NCBI GenBank assembly: GCA_044867875.1
Contig: JBIOVR010000325.1
Coordinates: forward strand, 1 to 13,801
Reading direction: 5' to 3'
DNA length: 13,801 nucleotides
DNA from: VBAS01 sp044867875
GTDB lineage: Bacteria > Bacteroidota > Bacteroidia > Chitinophagales > Chitinophagaceae
The notes below the pieces were generated by a model. It searched no databases. It worked only from the letters and a program-made list of their open reading frames with translations, and was not told the DNA's origin. The position numbers were made by a program, and so were the translations under genes. Positions 6,727 to 13,487 of this stretch are shown here, piece after piece (position 1 is the first letter of the stretch; every line of letters begins with the position of its first letter).

Positions 6727-7569
6727 TTAACCCGCCAACTTGTTCATTAACCGGTAAATTTTAGTCATTTCTTCGTCGGCCACTCCTTCGGTATCAGGCT
6801 TTTTATTTTCCAGGGCTTTCCCTTGTTTTATATACTTAATAAATTCTGATGGATTTAATCCGGTTGCCTTTTTAAAAGCGGAAGTAAAAGTATTTCTATT
6901 ACTAAATCCTGATTCTTCTGCAATCGATTCAAGTTTTTTTATCTCCCATTCTTTTTTTAACAACTTCTCAATGCAGGATAATATCCGGTATTCATTGACA
7001 AACTCATTAAAATTCATTTTGTAATGGCTATTGATAAAAGCTGATAACTGGTGCAGGGGGAGATGAATTTCTTCAGAAAGCATCCTTAAAGAATAACCAT
7101 GCTTAAGAAAAGGTTTATTTTTTGAAAAATGATCACGAATATTCGCCTGAATTTCGTCAACTCGTTCCTGGGTTATATTCAACGATACCTGGTGCTTTGT
7201 TTCCGACTTATATTTTCTTACAACTTTGTGCCTGAAATTATTATAAGGGTTTATATATGTAGTAAGCTTAGTCACCCAGAAACGCAAATGAAAAGGATCC
7301 ATTTTTTTAGCCTGTGATCTATACAAATTGGTAAGGATATAAATATAGCAGGCAGGTATAAAAAGAAACAGAGTGATCTTGTCAAATATTCTAAACGAAT
7401 TATAAAATTGTGCTGTAGGTGCCAGGAAAATGACGGGAAAAAAGGATAAGAAAACGAAGAAGATAAATATAACCTTCATTTGGTTATTGCTCAACCTGCC
7501 TCTGAAATATCGTAGAAGAAGAAGGCTCACTGATATAAATATCAGATGAAGGTGTGTGACGAATGCCAT
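6727..7569 (-). CDS. Membrane-anchored AraC-family regulator (paralogue 3)
   Basis: The 280-residue protein combines an N-terminal membrane part with a C-terminal AraC-type DNA-binding domain. Hydrophobic segments lie at about 5-20, 32-50 and 65-82, fewer than the seven of the usual Bacteroidota membrane AraC proteins of about 370 residues, so the N-terminus may be shortened. A basic linker (about 96-125) follows, then the double helix-turn-helix (first unit about 159-180 with LHQLSAFIN, second about 213-233) with the signature GFSNRNTFTSAFKKATG at 221-237 and an acidic tail. This is the longest of three adjacent paralogues and the only one with a possible sensing part. I infer that it responds to an envelope signal. 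The start ATG directly precedes the first membrane segment. Confidence 0.85.
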   Translation of the reverse strand: MAFVTHLHLIFISVSLLLLRYFRGRLSNNQMKVIFIFFVFLSFFPVIFLAPTAQFYNSFRIFDKITLFLFIPACYIYILTNLYRSQAKKMDPFHLRFWVTKLTTYINPYNNFRHKVVRKYKSETKHQVSLNITQERVDEIQANIRDHFSKNKPFLKHGYSLRMLSEEIHLPLHQLSAFINSHYKMNFNEFVNEYRILSCIEKLLKKEWEIKKLESIAEESGFSNRNTFTSAFKKATGLNPSEFIKYIKQGKALENKKPDTEGVADEEMTKIYRLMNKLAG

Positions 7570-7759
7570 CGGAATATTTTAAGGTTTAATGGTAAACCAA
7601 AAATATAGAAAAATACTTAGCTGCACATTATAAAAATTCCCACCTATCACATTTTTTATTAAATATCAAGCATTGAAAATATTGGCAAAAGAAAATAGCA
7701 AAACAAGCATTAGTTTATAAGCATTCAAATAAAAAGGACAAATGGCTATTTGAAGACAA

Positions 7760-9334
7760 TTATAGGTCAGTGATCACTTTATATTTCGGCACGAGTGCTT
7801 TCATAATAACCCAGGCAATCAGGTATGCAACGGCGCAAAAGGCAAACATAATAGTATAGGAAGTGGTCATTTGGCTATGAACTAAGGGCTTTTGAAGCTC
7901 TAATAGCTTATCAAAAGATGCCGCATCAATATTCTTTAATTGTTCTGCAACCTCCTTGGACAAGCCTTTAAGGTCGATCGTATCGAGGCTAACTACATCT
8001 CCAAACTTAGTTCTAAGATCCAATGCGTGTATTCTTGAAACATAGTCACCCAGCCCATTCGCTTTTGCAGCAACCCATGATTCGGCAATTCCTGCAGCTT
8101 TATAAGAATCAAATAACCATCCTCCCACTTTTGAAACGATCACCCCTCCTATGCCACCCGCCATACCACCAATACCTACAACAGATCCGATCGCTTTTTT
8201 AGGAAACATATCACTAACAGTAGTAAAAATATTTGCACTCCATGCCTGGTGTGCCGATGTGCCTACGCCAATCAACAAAACAGGTATCCAATAACTATAA
8301 TCACCTAATGGCTGAGCTAATAAAACTACTAAAGGAATTATAGCGATCATCAACATCGCTTTCATCCTGCCATCATAAGGCGAATAGCCTTTTTTGAAAT
8401 AATATATGGGAAACCATCCACCCCCAACACTGCCAATCATTGTCATTGTATAGAGTACCGCTAATGGAATAGCCACTTGAGTACTGCTCATCCCATATTG
8501 AGAAGTTAGATAGCCCGGTAACCAAAACAAATAGAACCACCAAACCCCATCAGTTAAAAATTTACCAACCGTGAACGCCCATGTTTGCTTATAGCCTAAC
8601 AATTTTACCCAAGAAACTTTTTCTTTTGTTCTTGCAGTAACCATCTGATCTTCTTTATCAGAATTGATATACTCTAATTCTGAAGCTGATAATCTTTTTT
8701 GCTCTGTAGGCTTATCATAAAAAAATAGCCAGAAAAATAACCAGAGGAAACCAATAGCTCCAATTAAAATAAAGGCAACCTCCCAGCCCCAATGCTTGCC
8801 AATCCATGGAACTGTAAGTGGCGCAAGTACGGCACCTATGTTAGCTCCTGAATTAAAGATCCCTGTTGCAAATGATCTTTCTTTTTTAGGAAAATATTCT
8901 GCAGTTGCTTTTATCGCCGCAGGAAAGTTACCTGCCTCACCAAATGCAAGAACTGCACGGCTAACCATGAAGCCGGCAACAGAAACACTCAAAGCAGCTA
9001 TTCCAAAAAATCCAAGTATTGTATTGAATGCTTCACCAATAGGAATTGCTAATGCATGGAGCATGGCGCCGATGCTCCAGATAATGATTGCCCATGTATA
9101 TCCTTTTTTTGTTCCAAGTTTATCAATAATCCTGCCGGCTAAGAGGAGGCTGATCGCATAGCCAAATTGAAACACTGCGGTTATGTTGGCGTAGTTTGTA
9201 TTTGTCCAGCCAAAAAGCTCCGAAAGATCTTTCTGCAACAAGCTCAATACTTGCCGGTCGAGATAGTTTACTGTAGTAGCAAAAAAGAGCAGGGCGCAGA
9301 TTGTCCACCTGTATTTTCCAACGGCTTGTTGCAT
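7760..9334 (-). CDS. exuT: Hexuronate (glucuronate/galacturonate) MFS transporter
   Basis: The 524-residue protein is a major facilitator of the anion:cation symporter family to which ExuT, GudP and GarP belong. The diagnostic NYLDRQVLS is at 23-31 in segment 1, the loop 2-3 motif DKLGTKKGY at 71-79, and GEAGNFPAAIKATAEYFP (132-149) with the segment 5 NSGANIGA (161-168). These motifs are typical of hexuronate:proton symport across the inner membrane. Between segments 11 and 12, residues about 409-488 form a long hydrophilic insertion rich in Lys, Asp and Leu that is absent or short in enterobacterial ExuT. The gene is the last of the uronate operon, 76 bp after eda, consistent with import of the substrate of uxaC. 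Start ATG at 9332-9334 precedes a short basic N-terminus. Confidence 0.88.
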   Translation of the reverse strand: MQQAVGKYRWTICALLFFATTVNYLDRQVLSLLQKDLSELFGWTNTNYANITAVFQFGYAISLLLAGRIIDKLGTKKGYTWAIIIWSIGAMLHALAIPIGEAFNTILGFFGIAALSVSVAGFMVSRAVLAFGEAGNFPAAIKATAEYFPKKERSFATGIFNSGANIGAVLAPLTVPWIGKHWGWEVAFILIGAIGFLWLFFWLFFYDKPTEQKRLSASELEYINSDKEDQMVTARTKEKVSWVKLLGYKQTWAFTVGKFLTDGVWWFYLFWLPGYLTSQYGMSSTQVAIPLAVLYTMTMIGSVGGGWFPIYYFKKGYSPYDGRMKAMLMIAIIPLVVLLAQPLGDYSYWIPVLLIGVGTSAHQAWSANIFTTVSDMFPKKAIGSVVGIGGMAGGIGGVIVSKVGGWLFDSYKAAGIAESWVAAKANGLGDYVSRIHALDLRTKFGDVVSLDTIDLKGLSKEVAEQLKNIDAASFDKLLELQKPLVHSQMTTSYTIMFAFCAVAYLIAWVIMKALVPKYKVITDL

Positions 9335-9374
9335 CGTAGATTTTTTTATGATACCAACTTAGGTAATTCTTATC

Positions 9375-9392
9375 AGCGTCCCTTGCGACGCT
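9375..9392. repeat. Small palindrome in the eda-exuT spacer
   Basis: AGCGTC (9375-9380) pairs with GACGCT (9387-9392), loop CCTTGC. It is the only GC-rich structure in the 76-bp spacer and has no T run on the minus strand, so it is more likely a processing or attenuation hairpin or a repeat than a terminator. Confidence 0.45.
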
Positions 9393-9410
9393 CCGTTCAT
9401 CACCTGTGCT

Positions 9411-10079
9411 CTATTTAGCTGGCTTTATTGATCCGATCAGTTCCAATACCTTCTTAGTTTCTGATTCAATGGTTCCATAATCTTTTGCTTCCATCAGCTT
9501 TTTACTGATAAGCTTGCTTCCCATTCCTACGGCACATACGCCTGCTTTAAACCATCCTTCAATATTCTCTTTTGTTGTATCTACACCACCGGTTGGCATA
9601 AAAAGGAGTTTTGGAAAGATATCCTTTATAGTTGTCAAAAATTCAGGGCCAAGCATATTTCCCGGAAATAATTTAATGAATTTGATGCCCGCATTTTCAG
9701 CTGCAATGATCTCACTCGGCGTCATACAACCGGGTGCATAAAAAATATCATTGCTTACGCAGTAGGCTGCAACATCAGGTACAAATCCAGGGCTCACTAA
9801 AAAATCAGCGCCGGCCGACATGTAATCGCTTGCATGTTGCATATTCTTAATTGTTCCTACACCCAATAACAAACCCGGCATCTCAGCATTACGCAATGCA
9901 ACCATCTTTTTAAAATTTGCCAATGCTGCATCACCACGATTCGTATACTCAACAGCTTTTACACCTGCACGATAAATTGCCTTTAATACATCAAGACTTA
10001 CTTCCTCACTTGAATTAAAATATAAAGGAAGCATTCCCTGCTTAATTATTGCATCTGCGATTTGTTGTGTCTTGCTCAA
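9411..10079 (-). CDS. eda: KDPG/KHG aldolase (2-dehydro-3-deoxy-phosphogluconate aldolase)
   Basis: The 222-residue protein is a class I aldolase with a TIM barrel that cleaves 2-keto-3-deoxy-6-phosphogluconate into pyruvate and glyceraldehyde-3-phosphate in the cytoplasm, the last step of uronate use. Active-site features are visible: E44 and R48 in VEYTNRG (43-49), GVGTI (73-77), the SPGFVPDV stretch (96-103), GCMTPSE (117-123), the Schiff-base lysine K136 in IKLFPG (135-140) and the phosphate loop PTGG (162-165). Length fits the family. The frame has no ATG upstream of residue 16; the best start is TTG at 10077-10079, which gives the normal N-terminal helix, and an in-frame stop lies 18 bp further upstream. 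This start directly abuts a 7-bp repeat array, so the original leader may have been replaced. Confidence 0.9.
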   Translation of the reverse strand: MSKTQQIADAIIKQGMLPLYFNSSEEVSLDVLKAIYRAGVKAVEYTNRGDAALANFKKMVALRNAEMPGLLLGVGTIKNMQHASDYMSAGADFLVSPGFVPDVAAYCVSNDIFYAPGCMTPSEIIAAENAGIKFIKLFPGNMLGPEFLTTIKDIFPKLLFMPTGGVDTTKENIEGWFKAGVCAVGMGSKLISKKLMEAKDYGTIESETKKVLELIGSIKPAK

Positions 10080-10080
10080 G

Positions 10081-10178
10081 TTATAAGTTTTAAGTTATAG
10101 GTTCTAAGTTTAAAGTTATCTGTTGCAGGTTTCAGTTGTAAGTTTTTTATTTTATAACTTATGACCTACAACTTACAA
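10081..10178. repeat. Array of degenerate 7-bp repeats with an internal orientation switch
   Basis: From 10081 the plus strand reads as heptamers: TTATAAG, TTTTAAG, TTATAGG, TTCTAAG, TTTAAAG, TTATCTG, TTGCAGG, a 6-mer TTTCAG, then TTGTAAG to 10142. After a T/A-rich centre (about 10143-10150) the same units appear on the other strand, read from 10178 down: TTGTAAG, TTGTAGG, TCATAAG, TTATAAA. The two arms can fold into a long imperfect hairpin. The array fills the yhcH-eda gap almost completely, from the yhcH stop (10180) to the eda start (10079). Seven-base periodicity with drift suggests slippage growth; function unknown. Confidence 0.7.
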
Positions 10179-10179
10179 C

Positions 10180-10629
10180 TCAAATTCGTACTTTGATCAC
10201 CAACTTCTTGATCGTTCCCTCTCCTATCATCGGCGCATGCACATCTTCAGGAAAGAAAATTGCAAACTGCCCGTCATGCAATTGAAAAAATGTATCAGGA
10301 GTATCGTTATAGAACTGCACATCTTTCTCAGCATGGTAATCGCCATTTGGTATTTCACATTTTTCTCTTGGCTTCCATCCAATAGTTTCAAAGCCACTAA
10401 TGCAAAGTTGAATATCAATATTCTTATTATGACACTCGAACTTTGAGCAACTTACTTCTATTGTTTTGCCCGGTGCATTACTGAAGATAGCTTTTAAGCC
10501 ATCTGAAATGTCTGCCTTACCATCTGCAGCATTTGCAAGATCAGTCTGACTGATATATTCAAATGCTTTTGCAAATAAAGGATGGGCCGAAAAATATTTT
10601 GGTGCGTTACCTAATGTATCAATGATCAT
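10180..10629 (-). CDS. yhcH: YhcH/YjgK/YiaL family protein (DUF386, EbgC-like)
   Basis: The 149-residue protein matches the single-domain beta-sandwich family of YhcH, YiaL and EbgC, thought to act on anomers or as sugar-metabolism accessory enzymes. Its hallmarks are FSAHPLFAKAFEYI (13-26), SKFECHNKNIDIQLCISG (62-79, with E65 and H67 as likely metal ligands), the GWKP segment (84-87), YHAEKDVQFYN (98-108) and FFPEDVHAPMIG (125-136), where H131 is a probable third ligand. The length is that of the family. It lies inside the uronate operon, between kdgK and eda; I infer mutarotation or a related step on hexuronates, but the reaction is not proven for the family. An AGGAGGT sequence sits 4 nt before its ATG, unusual for this phylum. 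Confidence 0.85.
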   Translation of the reverse strand: MIIDTLGNAPKYFSAHPLFAKAFEYISQTDLANAADGKADISDGLKAIFSNAPGKTIEVSCSKFECHNKNIDIQLCISGFETIGWKPREKCEIPNGDYHAEKDVQFYNDTPDTFFQLHDGQFAIFFPEDVHAPMIGEGTIKKLVIKVRI

Positions 10630-10870
10630 GTTACCTCCTGTCCCCCTAAAGGGAGAACTTAGATTTAAAAAGGTTTATAAAATTGATGTTTCATTATAAC
10701 TGAGTTTCTTTTGCTCAGTAGTGAACAGAAAGATGAAGTGTGCGACGCAACAGACGATGATAGTAGTAATATTGCTGGTAACACAATTATTCAACTTACG
10801 TAGCCAAAGAACTTATAAATAAAAAAAGAATATCCCACCTAAGTCTCCCCTTAGGGGGACAGGGGTTAAC
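10630..10870. repeat. 241-bp element with ~33-bp imperfect terminal inverted repeats (MITE-like)
   Basis: The left arm (10630-10662) and the complement of the right arm (10839-10870) align with 29 matches, three mismatches and one gap. Their shared core is CCTGTCCCCCTAA, and each arm is itself partly palindromic around CCCCCTAAAGGG. Between them are about 176 bp without a gene, holding a small hairpin ACTGAG/CTCAGT (10699-10704, 10714-10719) and a relatively GC-richer stretch (about 10730-10790). The element begins right at the yhcH start codon and its right arm contains the kdgK stop codon (10866-10868). It looks like a small non-autonomous mobile or REP-like repeat that settled in an operon; no target-site duplication is obvious. 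Confidence 0.65.
10634..10639 (-). promoter_or_regulatory. Shine-Dalgarno-like AGGAGG before yhcH, inside the repeat arm
   Basis: Read on the minus strand, AGGAGG is followed by TAAC and then the yhcH ATG. It lies in the left arm of the inverted repeat. The opposite arm reads CAGGGGTT at the same place, so a C-to-T type difference turns the repeat end into a canonical ribosome-binding site. Confidence 0.5.
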
Positions 10871-11891
10871 GCTGCACACGGCCGCTACCATCACCTTTCA
10901 TTAATTCTTTCACATCGCTCAGTGTAGCATGATTAAGGTCACCAGGTATTGTATGTTTTATTGCACTTGCCGCTACCCCAAACTCAGCAGCATCAGGCAT
11001 TGACATTCCGGTTACCAATCCATAGATCAAACCACTTGCAAAAGAATCACCACTACCGACACGGTCAACAATACGAACATTATATTTTTTTGTATGATAA
11101 AAATCTTTGCCATCATATACCAATGCACTCCAGCCATTATCACTGGCACTGTAGCTTTCACGAAGCGATGAGGCAATAAATTTAAACCCGAACTTTTCTT
11201 TCATTTGCTTAAATACATCTTTATAACCATCAAGATTCAGCTCACCTTTGGTTATATCCGTATGCGCCGCTTTAAATCCTAATGTCGTATCTGCATCTTC
11301 TTCATTACCGATACATACATCCACGTGCTGGCAAAGTTTTGACATCACTTCTCTTGCTTTTTCTTTGCTCCAGAGTTTTTTGCGATAGTTAAGATCGATA
11401 CTTGTGGTGATGCCTTTTGCCTTTGCAGCTTTTAATGCAGCCTCAGTCAATGCAGCTGCTTTATCACTTAATGCCGGTGTGATACCGGTAGTGTGAAACC
11501 AATCAGCCCCGGCAAAAATTTTATCCCAATCAAACTCTTCCATGTTTACATCAGCAATAGAAGCTCCTGCCCTATCATATATAACTTGTGATGCCCTCAT
11601 AGACGCACCCGTTTCTAAAAAATAAATACCAAGCCTTTCACCACCACGAACTATATACTGTGTATCTACTCCATAACGACGAATGTGGTTGATTGCGGAC
11701 TGACCGATCGCATTGTTAGGTACTTTTGTTACAAAGGTTCCATTCAATCCGTAATTACATAATGCAGCTGCCACATTTGCTTCCCCGCCGCCATAGGTAA
11801 TATCAAATGTATCTGCCTGTACAAATCTTTTAAAATCCGGTGTTGATAATCTCAACATGATTTCGCCAAGAGTTACTACTTTCTTTGACAT
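10866..11891 (-). CDS. kdgK: 2-keto-3-deoxygluconate kinase (PfkB/ribokinase family)
   Basis: The 341-residue protein phosphorylates 2-keto-3-deoxygluconate with ATP to KDPG in the cytoplasm, feeding the Eda reaction two genes downstream. PfkB features are in order: the N-terminal VVTLGEIMLRLS (5-16), substrate-site GGGEANVAAAL (34-44), LGIYFLE (88-94) of the lid, DYR-like DLNYRKKLW (166-174), NEEDA (196-200), and the ATP/anion-hole motif DRVGSGDSFASG (276-287) with catalytic base D282. Operon position between uxaC and eda supports KDG rather than ribose or fructose as the substrate. It starts 43 bp after uxaC. The C-terminal tail GSGRVQR and the stop lie at the edge of the inverted-repeat element, so the end may have been altered by its insertion. 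Confidence 0.9.
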   Translation of the reverse strand: MSKKVVTLGEIMLRLSTPDFKRFVQADTFDITYGGGEANVAAALCNYGLNGTFVTKVPNNAIGQSAINHIRRYGVDTQYIVRGGERLGIYFLETGASMRASQVIYDRAGASIADVNMEEFDWDKIFAGADWFHTTGITPALSDKAAALTEAALKAAKAKGITTSIDLNYRKKLWSKEKAREVMSKLCQHVDVCIGNEEDADTTLGFKAAHTDITKGELNLDGYKDVFKQMKEKFGFKFIASSLRESYSASDNGWSALVYDGKDFYHTKKYNVRIVDRVGSGDSFASGLIYGLVTGMSMPDAAEFGVAASAIKHTIPGDLNHATLSDVKELMKGDGSGRVQR

Positions 11892-11934
11892 CTTCGTTGC
11901 TTTTGGTTTTTGTTTTTCAAAAAATATTTATTAA

Positions 11935-13374
11935 TCAAGCTTTTACTGTTTTATGAACGACCTCGTCAATATTCTTCCAACCAAAATATTCTTTTGCATT
12001 GTTATAGCAAATATCCTGGATGATCTTTCCTATCCACTTCATATCGTTGGGAAGTTCACCGTTTTCAATTTCTTCACCAAATAAATTGCAAAGTAATCTC
12101 CTGAAATATTCATGTCTTGGAAATGAAAGAAAACTACGACTATCAGTAAGCATACCGATAAACTTACTGAGCAAACCCATATTGCTGAGAGCATTTATTT
12201 GTTTTATCATTCCATCTTTTTGATCAAGGAACCACCAGGCCGAACCCCACTGGATCTTTCCGGCAGCAGAGCCATCATTGAAATTGCCGATCATCGTTGC
12301 GAATAATTCATTATCGGCAGGGTTAAGATTGTAAATGATTGTCTTTGCCAGCTTATTATTTGTATCGAGTCTATTTAAAAACTTTGATAAAGCTTTTGCC
12401 TGTGAAAAATCTCCAATGCTATCCCAACCAGTATCCGGGCCGAGTTGTTTTAGCATGCGACTATTGTTATTTCTTAAAGCGCCAAGATGATACTGCTGGA
12501 CAAATCCTTTTTCGCAATCCCATTCCGCCAATGTGACCAACATTGCTGACTTAAATTTCTTTCTTTCTTCCAAACTCAGATCACCACCTGAACGAATTTT
12601 AGCAAAAATTCCAACAACCTCTGTTTGCGTATAATCCTCTGCATACATCTCTTCGAGTCCATGATCACTAACCCTACAATGGTTCTCTACGAAATACTCA
12701 TGTCGTTTTTTTAGGGCAGCAATATAATCATTGAAAGTGCTGATGGAAATATTAGCTGCCTTTTCAAGGAGGGTGAGATAATTATTAAAAGTATTTACAT
12801 CATCCACATTCATAGCCTTATCAGGGCGAAAAGCAGGCAGTACGTTTATATGCCAATTGTCATTCTTTATTTTTTTATGATACGCAAGATCATCAACCGG
12901 GTCGTCAGTAGTACAAATGAGTTTTACATTCATTTTTTCCAATAGACCCCTTACACTAAATTTTTTTTCCTGCAACTTAGCAGATGTTTCTTCATAGATC
13001 TTCTTTGCTGTGTCTGGATTCAAAATATCATTGACATCGAAGTATCGTTGCAGTTCCAGGTGTGTCCAGTGATAAAGAGGGTTGCGTAAAGTATACGGAA
13101 CGGTCTCTGCCCATTTTTGAAATTTTTCCCAATCACTTTTATTACCGGTAACAAATTCCTCAGGAACTCCATTTGATCGCATGGCCCGCCATTTATAGTG
13201 ATCACCATAGAGCCATACTTTTGTAATATTTTCAAAATTCTTATCTGCGGCAATTTCATCCGGCGGCAGGTGATTATGATAATCGATAATGGGCATTTCC
13301 TTAGCAAACTCATGATAAAGTTGCTGAGCAGCCTTGCTGTTTAGCAAAAAATTTTCATCGAGGAATTTTCTCAT
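11935..13374 (-). CDS. uxaC: Uronate isomerase (glucuronate/galacturonate isomerase)
   Basis: The 479-residue protein is a member of the amidohydrolase-like uronate isomerase family that converts D-glucuronate to D-fructuronate and D-galacturonate to D-tagaturonate. Conserved features are the metal-binding HxH in DYHNHLPP (31-38; H33, H35), WLYGDHYKWRAMR (54-66), PLYHWTHLELQRYF (99-112), TTDDPVDDL (155-163), VLPAFRPDK (178-186), the C-terminal TDSRSFLSF (410-418) with catalytic D411, and RHEYFRR (420-426). Length equals that of the family (about 470). It is the first complete gene of the uronate operon in the window; the 113-bp leader upstream carries a candidate operator. No gene for the following reductase is adjacent. 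Confidence 0.95.
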   Translation of the reverse strand: MRKFLDENFLLNSKAAQQLYHEFAKEMPIIDYHNHLPPDEIAADKNFENITKVWLYGDHYKWRAMRSNGVPEEFVTGNKSDWEKFQKWAETVPYTLRNPLYHWTHLELQRYFDVNDILNPDTAKKIYEETSAKLQEKKFSVRGLLEKMNVKLICTTDDPVDDLAYHKKIKNDNWHINVLPAFRPDKAMNVDDVNTFNNYLTLLEKAANISISTFNDYIAALKKRHEYFVENHCRVSDHGLEEMYAEDYTQTEVVGIFAKIRSGGDLSLEERKKFKSAMLVTLAEWDCEKGFVQQYHLGALRNNNSRMLKQLGPDTGWDSIGDFSQAKALSKFLNRLDTNNKLAKTIIYNLNPADNELFATMIGNFNDGSAAGKIQWGSAWWFLDQKDGMIKQINALSNMGLLSKFIGMLTDSRSFLSFPRHEYFRRLLCNLFGEEIENGELPNDMKWIGKIIQDICYNNAKEYFGWKNIDEVVHKTVKA

Positions 13375-13457
13375 ATGACAAATTGAGGTGAGGTTTATAA
13401 ATCCTTCAAAAACAGGTAATAAATGTATGAAATCTATTGGCTAAAAAACTGAAATCT

Positions 13458-13473
13458 CCGCAATCGTTACCGG
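13458..13473. promoter_or_regulatory. Candidate operator upstream of uxaC
   Basis: CCGCAATCGTTACCGG has symmetric CCG/CGG ends and a central AATCGTT resembling the CG-centred sites of LacI-family regulators. It lies between the GH3 stop and uxaC, about 84 bp before the uxaC start. The inner symmetry is imperfect (about half of the inner positions match), so this is a suggestion only. Confidence 0.25.
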
Positions 13474-13487
13474 AACAATAAGGGCAA

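Larger units (their letters stand above)
6359..7593. repeat. Identical 11-bp leader motif before AraC paralogues 2 and 3
   Basis: GGTTTAATGGT occurs at 6359-6369 and 7583-7593 (ACCATTAAACC when read in gene direction), 7 and 13 nt upstream of the respective start codons. At the second copy it is part of a hairpin, GGTTTA (7583-7588) with TAAACC (7593-7598). It could be an operator or a translation-leader feature common to both genes; paralogue 1 lacks it. Confidence 0.35.

Noticed and set aside
8796..9161. 121-codon plus-strand frame
   Set aside because: It is antisense to the conserved N-terminal half of the transporter; alanine/proline-rich shadow translation.
10081..10178. CRISPR array
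   Set aside because: Units are 7 bp, contiguous and without spacers, and no cas gene is present.
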